Notes under the pieces: generated by a model | The model's input: only the letters and a program-made list of their open reading frames with translations | The model's database searches: none | Told to the model about the DNA's origin: nothing | Part shown: positions 16,417-24,106 of the stretch, in pieces | Position numbering within the stretch: the first letter of the stretch is position 1 | Layout of the letters: each line of letters starts with the position of its first letter | Made by a program: the position numbers and the translations under genes | Source: Flectobacillus roseus | GTDB lineage: Bacteria > Bacteroidota > Bacteroidia > Cytophagales > Spirosomataceae | Reading direction: 5' to 3' (one strand) | Assembly (NCBI RefSeq): GCF_030056665.1 | Contig: NZ_JASHIG010000005.1 | Length of the DNA: 39,995 bases

Positions 16417-17655
16417 ATGATAAGCTATTCACATTTTATACTGAACAACGGACTTAAAGTTTACGTTCACGAAGATCATTCTACTCCCATTGCAGCAGTA
16501 AATATTTTGTATAATGTTGGCTCGCGCGATGAAGACGAAAACAAAACGGGCTTTGCTCACTTGTTTGAACACTTGATGTTTGGTGGCTCCAAAAACATTG
16601 CGAGTTATGATACCCCACTACAACGTGTGGGTGGCGAAAATAACGCTTTTACTTCGCCAGATATTACCAATTATTATATCACACTTCCTTCAGTGAACCT
16701 AGAAACGGCCTTTTGGCTCGAATCAGACCGTATGCTTTCGCTTTCGTTCGATCCAAAAGTTTTAGAAGTGCAACAAAAAGTAGTAATTGAAGAGTTCAAA
16801 CAACGCTATTTGAATCAGCCTTACGGTGATGTTTGGCTCAAACTTCGCCCTTTGGCATACACTACTCACCCGTACCGTTGGGCTACGATTGGAAAAGAAA
16901 TTTCGCATATCGAAAATGCAACTATGGACGATGTACGAGAGTTTTTTTACAAACATTATTTACCCAACAATGCCGTAATGGTTGTGGCAGGAAATGTGAC
17001 CTTGGAACAAGTAAAACAATTAGCTAAAAAATGGTTTGAGCCCATTCCAGCAGGTAATGTAACACCACGAAACTTACCTCAGGAACCACGCCAATTGGCA
17101 GCCCGTTTTCTGGAAACAAACGCTAAAGTACCTCTAGATGCTGTTTACAAAGTATTCCATACTCCTGCCAGATATGCGGATAATTTTAATGCGGTAGATT
17201 TGGCAAGTGATATTTTGGGACGTAGTAAATCATCAAGATTATACAATAAACTGGTAAAAGAAAACCCACTTTTCAACTCTGTAAATGCTTACGTTACGGC
17301 ATCGCTCGACCCTGGGCTATTGGTTATTCAAGGTAATCTTAATAGCGGTGTTAGCATTGAAGAAGGTGATGCTGCTATTCAAGAAGTATTAAACGACTTT
17401 TTATCTCAGCCAATTGATGAGGAAGAATTGACGAAGGTAAAAAATCAGGCTGAATCAACGTTGGTTTTCTCGGAAGTAGAACTTCTGAACCGTGCTATGA
17501 ATTTGGCTGTGGCGGCTAATGCAGGCGACCCAGAGTCGGTCAATCAAGAAACAGAAAAAATTCAAGCTGTTAACGCCGAACAATTGTCGACATCAATCAA
17601 AGATGTTTTAAGACCCGAAAATTGTTCAACGTTATACTATCGCTCAGAAGCATAA
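16417..17655 (+). CDS. M16 family zinc peptidase
   Basis: The 412-residue protein has the inverted zinc motif HLFEH (His48, Glu51, His52) in GFAHLFEHLMFGGS, preceded by the standard HEDHSTPIAAVNILYNVGSRDE. The third ligand Glu is expected about 75 residues on, in the VVIEEFKQRYLNQPYGD segment. The second half is the typical non-catalytic M16 C-domain. At this length it is one half of the two-part M16B architecture. Bacteroidota often encode a catalytic and an inactive M16 subunit side by side, but only one is here. No signal peptide is seen, so it is probably cytoplasmic. ispF follows after 61 bp. Confidence 0.9.
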   Translation: MISYSHFILNNGLKVYVHEDHSTPIAAVNILYNVGSRDEDENKTGFAHLFEHLMFGGSKNIASYDTPLQRVGGENNAFTSPDITNYYITLPSVNLETAFWLESDRMLSLSFDPKVLEVQQKVVIEEFKQRYLNQPYGDVWLKLRPLAYTTHPYRWATIGKEISHIENATMDDVREFFYKHYLPNNAVMVVAGNVTLEQVKQLAKKWFEPIPAGNVTPRNLPQEPRQLAARFLETNAKVPLDAVYKVFHTPARYADNFNAVDLASDILGRSKSSRLYNKLVKENPLFNSVNAYVTASLDPGLLVIQGNLNSGVSIEEGDAAIQEVLNDFLSQPIDEEELTKVKNQAESTLVFSEVELLNRAMNLAVAANAGDPESVNQETEKIQAVNAEQLSTSIKDVLRPENCSTLYYRSEA

Positions 17656-17716
17656 AATATTACATATTGGTAATAAGGGATAATGCTCTTGTTACCTTTT
17701 TCTTAAATATTAAAAC

Positions 17717-18193
17717 ATGAAAATCAGAGTAGGACAAGGATATGATGTTCACCGCCTTGAAGAAGGTCGTGATTTTTGGTTGGGAGGTATCAAGGTTCCT
17801 CATACACATGGTGCAGTCGGACACTCAGATGCCGATATTGCTTGTCACGTAATTTGTGATGCACTTTTAGGTGCTGCCAATATGCGTAATATTGGATATC
17901 ATTTTTCGGATAAAGACCCACAATGGAAAGGCGTTGATTCCAAAATATTATTGGCACGAGTGATGGAAATGATTCGGGAAGCAGGTTGGGAAGTCAACAA
18001 CATAGATGTAACTATTATCTTACAAATACCAAAGTTAAACCCTCATATTCCAGAAATGAAACGAGTATTAGCCGAGGTAATGAAGATTGACGAGGAAGAC
18101 CTTTCTATCAAGGCTACTACCTCAGAGCATATTGGTTTTGTAGGTCGTGGTGAAGGAATTGCAGCCCAATGTGTAGCGTTAATTAAGAAGTAG
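17717..18193 (+). CDS. ispF: 2-C-methyl-D-erythritol 2,4-cyclodiphosphate synthase
   Basis: IspF converts 4-diphosphocytidyl-methylerythritol 2-phosphate to the 2,4-cyclodiphosphate with loss of CMP, a step of the non-mevalonate isoprenoid pathway. The 158-residue length is standard. Zinc ligands Asp10, His12 (GYDVHRLEEGR) and His44 are present, as are GHSDADIACHVICDALLGA and the C-terminal TTSEHIGFVGRGEGIAAQ that forms the CMP pocket. It is 61 bp behind the M16 gene and upstream of dapF, separated from it by a palindromic intergenic repeat. Confidence 0.97.
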   Translation: MKIRVGQGYDVHRLEEGRDFWLGGIKVPHTHGAVGHSDADIACHVICDALLGAANMRNIGYHFSDKDPQWKGVDSKILLARVMEMIREAGWEVNNIDVTIILQIPKLNPHIPEMKRVLAEVMKIDEEDLSIKATTSEHIGFVGRGEGIAAQCVALIKK

Positions 18194-18199
18194 TTGTGC

Positions 18200-18340
18200 A
18201 TTTGAAGTATCTATTTCGGATATCGGATGTGGGATTTTGGAAGTGTGAGCTTATATGTTTAAAAAAACGAAGGTCTTTTTCTTTATTTCCGAAATCAGAA
18301 ATCCCAAATCTGAAATCCCAAATCTCTGAATCCTTATCTC
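18200..18340 (-). repeat. Palindromic intergenic repeat, copy A (inverted orientation)
   Basis: Read on the minus strand this stretch has CTGATTTCGGAAATAAAG followed about 50 bp later by CATCCGATATCCGAAATAG. That is the same order of words as copies B and C around the spoT gene. Its two arms are imperfectly complementary and can fold into a long hairpin. It fills the gap between ispF and dapF. The frame that runs through it into dapF is open by chance and is not part of DapF. Confidence 0.75.
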
Positions 18341-18372
18341 TCAAAATATTGTTAACTAAAAAACTGTTTCTC

Positions 18373-19140
18373 ATGAAATTCTATAAATATCAAGGCGCTG
18401 GAAATGATTTTGTCGTGATTGATGACCGCGATAAAAGCTTTCCTGTTTCTCAAGAATTAATAGCTAAAATGTGTCATCGTCGTTTTGGTATCGGTGCCGA
18501 CGGTTTGATGCTTTTGCAAAGCGATGAGCAATATGACTTCCGCATGGTCTATTTCAATTCTGATGGTACCGAAGGTTCAATGTGTGGCAATGGTGGACGT
18601 TGCTTGGTTCGTTTTGCGCATGATTTAGGCGTTATTGGCGACCAAACTACGTTTATTGCCATCGATGGAGAACATGAGGCTTCGGTAAACCCTGATACTA
18701 TTTCATTGAAAATGATTGATGTAAAAGGTGTTGAAAAAACCGAAAAATACGACTTTATGAACACTGGTTCTCCACACTATGTTGAATATGTGGATAACCT
18801 TGCGGAATATGATGTTTATTCACATGGTAAAGGTATTCGTTACGGCGAGCCTTTTGTGAGTAAAGGCGGAACCAATGTCAACTTTGTCGAAGTTACAGGC
18901 CCAAATGCTCTGTCGGTGCGTACTTATGAGCGTGGCGTTGAAGACGAGACCTATGCTTGTGGAACAGGCGTGACGGCTTGTGCTTTATCTGCAAATCTTC
19001 GTTTAGGATTTGAAAATGCCATCGATGTAAAAGTATTAGGAGGCGATTTAAGAATTGAATTTACCAAGACTGGCGAAGATAGCTTCGAAAATGTTTACCT
19101 CATCGGTCCAGCAGTAAAAGTATTTGAAGGAGAATATTAG
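18373..19140 (+). CDS. dapF: Diaminopimelate epimerase
   Basis: DapF interconverts LL- and meso-diaminopimelate for lysine and peptidoglycan synthesis. From the ATG at 18373 the protein has 255 residues and opens FYKYQGAGNDFVVIDDRD. The two catalytic cysteines are present: Cys71 in SMCGNGGRC and Cys196 in YACGTGVTAC. The open frame extends upstream to 18196, but those 59 codons are repeat sequence without conservation, and the family starts at MKFYKYQG. No other lysine-pathway gene is adjacent. Confidence 0.96.
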   Translation: MKFYKYQGAGNDFVVIDDRDKSFPVSQELIAKMCHRRFGIGADGLMLLQSDEQYDFRMVYFNSDGTEGSMCGNGGRCLVRFAHDLGVIGDQTTFIAIDGEHEASVNPDTISLKMIDVKGVEKTEKYDFMNTGSPHYVEYVDNLAEYDVYSHGKGIRYGEPFVSKGGTNVNFVEVTGPNALSVRTYERGVEDETYACGTGVTACALSANLRLGFENAIDVKVLGGDLRIEFTKTGEDSFENVYLIGPAVKVFEGEY

Positions 19141-19186
19141 GAAGTATGAGTGATGAATTGTGAGTGATGAGTCTTCCCAAGTTTTA

Positions 19187-19392
19187 AGAGTATGTTTAAA
19201 TTTCATAAGTCATTGAAAATGAAAAGGTATGTATTTGTTATCTGAAATCCTACTGTTTGAGCCGCAGGCGAGTTTAGGATTTCTTGCCTTTCTTTTGTTA
19301 CTTTTCTTGTGGCAAGACAAGAAAAGTAAGGTGTGGCGAAGAGAAATTTTGTTTCTTTTACAAATGCCAAATAAAATTTTTAAACATACTCT
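19187..19392. mobile_element. 206-bp MITE-like element with 14-bp inverted ends and internal hairpins
   Basis: AGAGTATGTTTAAA at 19187-19200 is exactly inverted at 19379-19392. Inside lie two further inverted repeats: GAAATCCTA/TAGGATTTC around GAGCCGCAGGCGAG, and 13-nt arms TTACTTTTCTTGT / ACAAGAAAAGTAA around GGCAAG. No transposase is encoded. A 61-codon open frame over it is low-complexity and dismissed. It lies in the spacer 19141-19507, which otherwise holds only the terminator at 19423. The element type is inferred from the structure. Confidence 0.65.
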
Positions 19393-19422
19393 AAGGTTGA
19401 GTTTATTCTCCTAATTTTTAAC

Positions 19423-19458
19423 AAAAAGCGGTTGGAAAATATTTTCCAACCGCTTTTT
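19423..19458. terminator. Bidirectional terminator between dapF and the GNAT gene
   Basis: A perfect 36-bp palindrome with 18-nt arms, GC core AGCGGTTGG and U-runs on both sides. It serves the convergent genes dapF (plus) and the acetyltransferase (minus). Confidence 0.9.
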
Positions 19459-19507
19459 TGATGCTACTATGCTAGATTTTACTCAGTTTGAGTTGACTCA
19501 TTTTACT

Positions 19508-20023
19508 TTATTCTCCTCTAAAAACGACATACAAATACCCATCATAGCATTTGCCGTCTTTGAGGATAGACTTTGTTTGAATAGACTCCAATTGATACCC
19601 GCCTTTCTCTAGCACTTTTTGCGATGCTTTGTTCGTATCGAATACCCCTGCAAAAATTCGTTGAATCTGTGGGAAGTGTTCAAATGTATAAGCTGTCATT
19701 TGCTTGAGTGCCTCCGACATAATTCCTTTGCCCCAATATTCTTCTCCTAGCCAGTAACCTATTTCGGCTTGACACTCATAAATATCCTGCCCCAAAATTA
19801 TACCTATACATCCCACTACAGCATCATCGACACATATTGCCAAGGAAGTGTAGGGTGCTTTTTGGCTTTTGTTAAAATCAATCCACCAAACTGCAGCATC
19901 ATGTGTATAAGGACTAGGAAAAATATTTCTCAAGTATTTGGCGACATTAGGGTTATTGGCATGTTTTACCAATGCATATTCGTCTCCCTCCCGAAATGCT
20001 CTGAGCGTAAATATTGTGGACAT
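19508..20023 (-). CDS. GNAT family N-acetyltransferase (RimJ/RimL type)
   Basis: The 171-residue protein has the GNAT order. FTLRAFREGDEYALVKHANN forms the first strands, then come VGCIGIIL, the motif A region EIGYWLGEEYWGKGIMSEAL with the acetyl-CoA pyrophosphate loop, and a C-terminal IFAGVFDTNKASQKVLEKGG typical of RimJ/RimL-like enzymes. These acetylate N-terminal or small-molecule amines. The substrate is not indicated. It is a lone gene, convergent with dapF. Confidence 0.88.
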   Translation of the reverse strand: MSTIFTLRAFREGDEYALVKHANNPNVAKYLRNIFPSPYTHDAAVWWIDFNKSQKAPYTSLAICVDDAVVGCIGIILGQDIYECQAEIGYWLGEEYWGKGIMSEALKQMTAYTFEHFPQIQRIFAGVFDTNKASQKVLEKGGYQLESIQTKSILKDGKCYDGYLYVVFRGE

Positions 20024-20214
20024 ACAACGTTTTCTGATTTCTTTATTTCTTTAGCAACTCTCTACCTTTCGGAACGATTCTCCTTTTACTAACAAATATT
20101 TCAATTACTTTTCGAAAATACGTATATTCAGGATTAGTATTTGCTAGACTTTCATGTAATAGCTTGTGATAAAATGCCTAAAAGTAGTTTGCAAAACTCA
20201 TTTTCCATTATACC

Positions 20215-22110
20215 ATGTCAAAAAATCGTAAACCTGCCAAACCCGTTATTCAACCCAAGCCATCAGAAACAAAACCTGATACCAATATTACTTCTCATAC
20301 CTCCAAGACTTGGCAATTGTATGTAGGAATTACCCTACTCTTAGTCGTAGTATTTATTGCTTTTGCAGGTGGATTTAATCATCAATTTGTAGACTGGGAT
20401 GACCATGTATACATCGAAAATAATTATTTGGTAACACAACCTTCAGGGCATTGGTTAGAAGCTTGGCAGAGCCATGTGGCACTCAACTATCACCCACTTA
20501 CGATTTGGTCATTGATGCTCAACGCCAGTATTTGGGGAAGTACTTCTGCCAAGTCATTTATCGTAACCAATTATCTCCTTCATAGTATCAATGTATTGTT
20601 GGTAGGATATTTGGCCTTTTTACTCAGCAAAAAAAATAAAATAGTTGCCTTGTGGGTAGCCCTCATCTACGGAATTCACCCAATGCGTGTTGAGTCTGTC
20701 ACATGGGTATCTGAGCGCAAAGACGTCCTCTATGGACTCTTTTTTTGGGCTGCTTGCATTGTGTATGTACAGTATTTGCAAACAAACAAAAATGCCAAAT
20801 TAGTCTGGGCATGGATTCTATTTGTTTTATCCTGTCTCTCAAAAGCGCAAGCAGTGGTACTTCCTATGGTTTTGTTATTGTTGGACTATTGGTACGAGAG
20901 AAAGTTGGAGCCTAAAGTATTAGTAGAAAAAATACCCTTCTTCATGGCATCTTTATTATTCGGGCTAATCGCCACTAATATCCAAGCAGGAGGCGATTTT
21001 CATGGGATGATTCATGCCATTGGTGAACAAAAATCAGCCTTGGATTTGAAAGTATTTACCCTTGGCGAACGCCTTCAGTTTGCAGGATACGGTTTTATGA
21101 TGTATTGCTATCATCTATTTTTACCACTAAAACTTTCTCCTTTTTATCCTTACGAAAGTAGTGGCGCTCACGTGCAATTTTATACTGTAGGACTAGTTTT
21201 TACGATTATTTTACTACTATTGGTAGGAGTATTTTATAAAAAAAGTAAAGCTTTCTTTTTTGGAATAGCCTTTTTTACGATAACGGTTGCTCTAGTTTTG
21301 CAATTCATTTCAGTGGGTGCAGCTATTATGGCCGATCGTTATACCTATATCCCATATTTTGGTTTGTTATTTGCGGTTGCGCTCGGCTTGGTATATATCC
21401 AACAAAAGTCACCACAAATTGGGCAAATCGTATGGACAATAGCCTTTTTATTTGGTGGTTTTTGTTTTGTCCAGACCAAAGCGCAAGTGGCTGTTTGGGA
21501 AAACACTGGCACCTTGTTTAGTACTATTATTCAGCGCTATCCTGATGATTATCGTGCTTATTATACCCTAGGGAAATATCAAGGCGAAAAAGAAGGAAAA
21601 TTAGAAGAGTCTATCGCTAATAACCTCAAAGCAATTGAACTAGGTTATAAAGGCGATACTGGTCCTTGGGAAAACTTGGGAACGGCTTACGGAATCAAAG
21701 GTGATACTCCAAAAGCATTACAATATTTTGATGAAGCCATCAAGAGAGGTACTAAGTCAGGCGAGACTTATATGAACCGAGGAATTGCTTATTTTACGCT
21801 TCAACAGCCTCAAAAAGCTATTCCCGATTTTGAGAAGTCTTTGACCATGCCAAATCGGAAAAAAGCGCAAGCATTAACCATGTTGGGAGCTTCTTATATT
21901 TCAACAGGCAACCCCAAGAAAGCACTGGAAGTATTAAATGAACTCATCAAATCAGAACCACAGGTAGATTATTCGGCTTATCTCAATCGAGGTATTGCTC
22001 ATCAGCAATTAGGACACAATACAGAAGCCGAAGCTGACTATAGAATTGTTTTAGCACAACAACCCAATAATGCCGTAGCCTTGCAAAATCTTAAAATAAT
22101 GGGCAAATAA
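20215..22110 (+). CDS. TMTC-like GT-C membrane glycosyltransferase with C-terminal TPRs
   Basis: The 631-residue protein has a polar N-terminus, about ten to twelve membrane helices (about 33-420) and then TPRs (about 430-631, such as GPWENLGTAYGIKGDTPKAL and SAYLNRGIAHQQLGHNTEAE). The first external loop carries FVDWDDHVYIENN with Asp62-Asp63, followed by NYHPLTIWS and IHPMRVESVTWVSERKDVLY. This pattern occurs in TMTC-type O-mannosyltransferases, in which an acidic loop 1 residue is catalytic. Bacterial proteins with this arrangement are mostly annotated only as TPR proteins. Protein or lipid glycosylation from a polyprenyl donor is inferred. It has its own downstream terminator. Confidence 0.75.
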   Translation: MSKNRKPAKPVIQPKPSETKPDTNITSHTSKTWQLYVGITLLLVVVFIAFAGGFNHQFVDWDDHVYIENNYLVTQPSGHWLEAWQSHVALNYHPLTIWSLMLNASIWGSTSAKSFIVTNYLLHSINVLLVGYLAFLLSKKNKIVALWVALIYGIHPMRVESVTWVSERKDVLYGLFFWAACIVYVQYLQTNKNAKLVWAWILFVLSCLSKAQAVVLPMVLLLLDYWYERKLEPKVLVEKIPFFMASLLFGLIATNIQAGGDFHGMIHAIGEQKSALDLKVFTLGERLQFAGYGFMMYCYHLFLPLKLSPFYPYESSGAHVQFYTVGLVFTIILLLLVGVFYKKSKAFFFGIAFFTITVALVLQFISVGAAIMADRYTYIPYFGLLFAVALGLVYIQQKSPQIGQIVWTIAFLFGGFCFVQTKAQVAVWENTGTLFSTIIQRYPDDYRAYYTLGKYQGEKEGKLEESIANNLKAIELGYKGDTGPWENLGTAYGIKGDTPKALQYFDEAIKRGTKSGETYMNRGIAYFTLQQPQKAIPDFEKSLTMPNRKKAQALTMLGASYISTGNPKKALEVLNELIKSEPQVDYSAYLNRGIAHQQLGHNTEAEADYRIVLAQQPNNAVALQNLKIMGK

Positions 22111-22411
22111 GAGTGTAGAGTTGTTACTTGTCCTTACCTAAAGAGTAAAGTTTGTTTATCCCGTGAAATAACTTTACTCTTTTTCTCCTTTTATTTATTG
22201 CTACGGTTACTATCTTTAGCCAATTCAAATTTTCTTCTTGTTGTTGACACTCTTTCCATTAGGTTTTTATCTGAACATATTTAAAGAAATATTTACCAAA
22301 TTCTTGTTGTAAATCACATTTTGTGTCTTACTTTCCTGAAAAATATTGGTTCTAAGTAACATAAAAGTAGTTAGAAAAGCGTTTTGTCAAGGGAGCAAAC
22401 ACTACATAGAT
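22111..22411. other. Spacer with terminator, no gene
   Basis: This 301-bp AT-rich spacer holds the terminator at 22140-22184 and nothing else recognised. An in-frame extension of the next gene to 22346 is not conserved in character and lies before the signal peptide, so it is treated as untranslated leader. Confidence 0.5.
22140..22184 (+). terminator. Terminator of the TMTC-like gene
   Basis: Perfect 13-nt arms AAAGAGTAAAGTT / AACTTTACTCTTT (22140-22152, 22170-22182) end in TTTTTC, 30 bp past the stop. Confidence 0.85.
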
Positions 22412-23443
22412 ATGAATAAAATATACCTTCTTACACTCTCATTAATACTGTTGTTGGGAAAGTCAGGACATGGACAGTCATTTTTATCTTTTGGTAAAAA
22501 TAAATCCAGAAGTACAGAAAGTAAACTCTACGAAAAGCACTCTTCTGTAGCGTTTGGATTAGGAACTAGTCATTATTATGGTGACTTGGCTCCCTATTAT
22601 CGTATCATTCCTTCTTTTATGCAAGATATCCGATGGAATGTAGGAGCTGAATGGGAGCGCTATTTGTCTCCACATTGGGGTGTTCGAGTGGGCTTATCAT
22701 GGGTACGCATTGCTGGTGACGACAACAAGTTTCAGGGTGTGGCAGGAATGGAAAATTTTTTTATGCGAAATGCCCATTTCAGAAACGATGTAAAAGAATT
22801 ATCTGTGGTTGGTGTATATCAATTAGCCAAACAAAATCGTAATTATCGTGCTCGTACCAAGCTTATGCCTTATTTGTTTGCAGGTGTTGGGGTATTTCAT
22901 CATAATCCTATGGCAAAAGCTCCTCAAGGCATTAGTATTCCAGCGGGACAATGGACTAGTCTTCAGCCTCTTGGTACCGAAGGACAAGGTCTGCCAGGAT
23001 ATGCCTCTCCTTACAAGCTCATTTCGGTCAGTATTCCTGCGGGTATAGGGATTAATTATAAAGTAAATCAAAGTTGGGATTTTGGAGTAGAGTTTAGTCT
23101 AAGATACACACTCACTGATTATCTCGACGATATGGGGGGACCTTATGTCTTACCACAAGATGTTCTAGACCCAAATACCTTGGCATTCAGTCACAGAGAG
23201 TTAGAAAGCACATCCATCACTACGGGGCGTGACCGTTTACCCGAAATTCGTCAGTGGTTTGTCAATGCAGGTTTGTCAACCTATGCAGACCCCAATTCGC
23301 CCATCAATCCAAGAGATGCCGCGGTATTTTACAGTGGTAATTCGCGTAATGCAACAGGAAAAATTAACGATAGTTTTTTAATGACTCGTATCAAGCTAGT
23401 TTATCACTTGATGCCAGCCGTAAAATGTCCTCCATTGAGATAA
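22412..23443 (+). CDS. Outer-membrane beta-barrel protein, DUF6089-like
   Basis: From the ATG at 22412 the product has 343 residues with a clear signal peptide (KIYLLTLSLILLLGKSGHGQ). The mature part is rich in alternating aromatic strands such as VAFGLGTSHYYGDLAPYYR, WNVGAEWERYLSPHWGVRVG, LMPYLFAGVGVFHHNP and WDFGVEFSLRYTLTDYLDD, typical of small outer-membrane barrels, and it ends on a strand, TRIKLVYHLM. The GTSHYYGDL opening matches what is annotated as DUF6089 in this phylum. Function is unknown. A longer frame to 22346 is rejected because it would place 22 residues ahead of the signal peptide. A strong terminator follows. Confidence 0.75.
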   Translation: MNKIYLLTLSLILLLGKSGHGQSFLSFGKNKSRSTESKLYEKHSSVAFGLGTSHYYGDLAPYYRIIPSFMQDIRWNVGAEWERYLSPHWGVRVGLSWVRIAGDDNKFQGVAGMENFFMRNAHFRNDVKELSVVGVYQLAKQNRNYRARTKLMPYLFAGVGVFHHNPMAKAPQGISIPAGQWTSLQPLGTEGQGLPGYASPYKLISVSIPAGIGINYKVNQSWDFGVEFSLRYTLTDYLDDMGGPYVLPQDVLDPNTLAFSHRELESTSITTGRDRLPEIRQWFVNAGLSTYADPNSPINPRDAAVFYSGNSRNATGKINDSFLMTRIKLVYHLMPAVKCPPLR

Positions 23444-23460
23444 CAAACTCATTTTTTTAG

Positions 23461-23502
23461 TATAAAGGCGTTTTAGAATTAAAGTTCTAAAACGCCTTTA
23501 TA
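23461..23502 (+). terminator. Strong hairpin terminator after the barrel protein
   Basis: Perfect 18-nt arms (23461-23478 and 23485-23502, stem TATAAAGGCGTTTTAGAA) with a 6-nt loop, starting 17 bp past the stop codon. Confidence 0.85.
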
Positions 23503-23880
23503 TTTGGTAAAAATCGTTGATAAAATCTTGAAGATTATGATTTTTAGTTTGTTTTTGAAGCTAAAACGCTTAATTTAGTGTAAGCAATCGGCTCGATGAG
23601 CAGAGTACTGTGGCCCGAAATGTGAGGTCGGTTTGTTGATTTTAATAGATTTTTCAAGATTAATAGACTATATCCTTCGTAGTGTTATTGTATTTCTGCC
23701 TCTTTCCTGTCCAAATGCCTTAATTATTAACCCAAAAACAATCACGATTCAAACCACTATTCATAGAAGTGATGAGTGAAGAGTATCTATCATATAAAAG
23801 TTTGTACGAGTCGTTTTTTTGCTTTTCAATAAAATTCTCATTTCTCAAATTTTTATATGTAGTGTATTTCTATATGGTTA
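23503..23880. other. Spacer upstream of repeat copy B, unexplained
   Basis: No gene is seen. Between 23580 and 23640 lies a block richer in G+C than its surroundings (including CGGCTCGATGAGCAG and TGGCCCGAAATGTGAGGTCGG). No known RNA (SRP, tmRNA, 6S, RNase P) was recognised in it. An exact TAnnTTTG word lies at 23499-23506, at the edge of the terminator stem. Confidence 0.4.
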
Positions 23881-24045
23881 ACTAGAGTTGTACAAAGGAT
23901 TTCAAACTATTGCAGATTTAGGATTTCTGATTTCGGAAATAAAGAAATATACCTTTATTTTTTTACAAAATATAGAGGATTATACTTCCGAAATTCAACA
24001 TCCGATATCCAAAATAAACAGTTTCATACCCCTTGGTACAGTACT
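23881..24045 (+). repeat. Palindromic intergenic repeat, copy B, flanked by 12-bp direct repeats
   Basis: A 165-bp imperfect inverted repeat. Its left end ACTAGAGTTGTACAAAGG is partly mirrored by CCTTGGTACAGTACT at the right end, with inner words CTGATTTCGGAAAT and CATCCGATATCC. CTATATGGTTAA occurs at 23870-23881 and again at 24044-24055, directly bounding the element, which resembles a target-site duplication. It ends 61 bp before the spoT start. Confidence 0.75.
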
Positions 24046-24106
24046 ATATGGTTAATAACTAATTTCTGTTAACGCTTTTCCACTTTAGTCCCCCAACTGT
24101 GTTAAT

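Noticed and set aside
16269..16457. 62-codon open frame before the M16 gene
   Set aside because: Overlaps the M16 start in another frame, has no family resemblance and lies on a candidate promoter.
18196..18372. 59-codon N-terminal extension of DapF
   Set aside because: Translates palindromic repeat A. The conserved family start is at 18373.
19229..19414. 61-codon open frame over the 206-bp element
   Set aside because: It reads through hairpin arms and an inverted terminal repeat. The hydrophobic low-complexity peptide is a by-product of the repeat.
22346..22411. 22-codon N-terminal extension of the DUF6089-like protein
   Set aside because: Would place a polar stretch ahead of a complete signal peptide that begins at 22412.
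23580..23640. SRP RNA, tmRNA or 6S RNA
   Set aside because: None of the diagnostic cores (SRP GGAA tetraloop region, tmRNA tRNA-like ends, 6S bulge) could be found.
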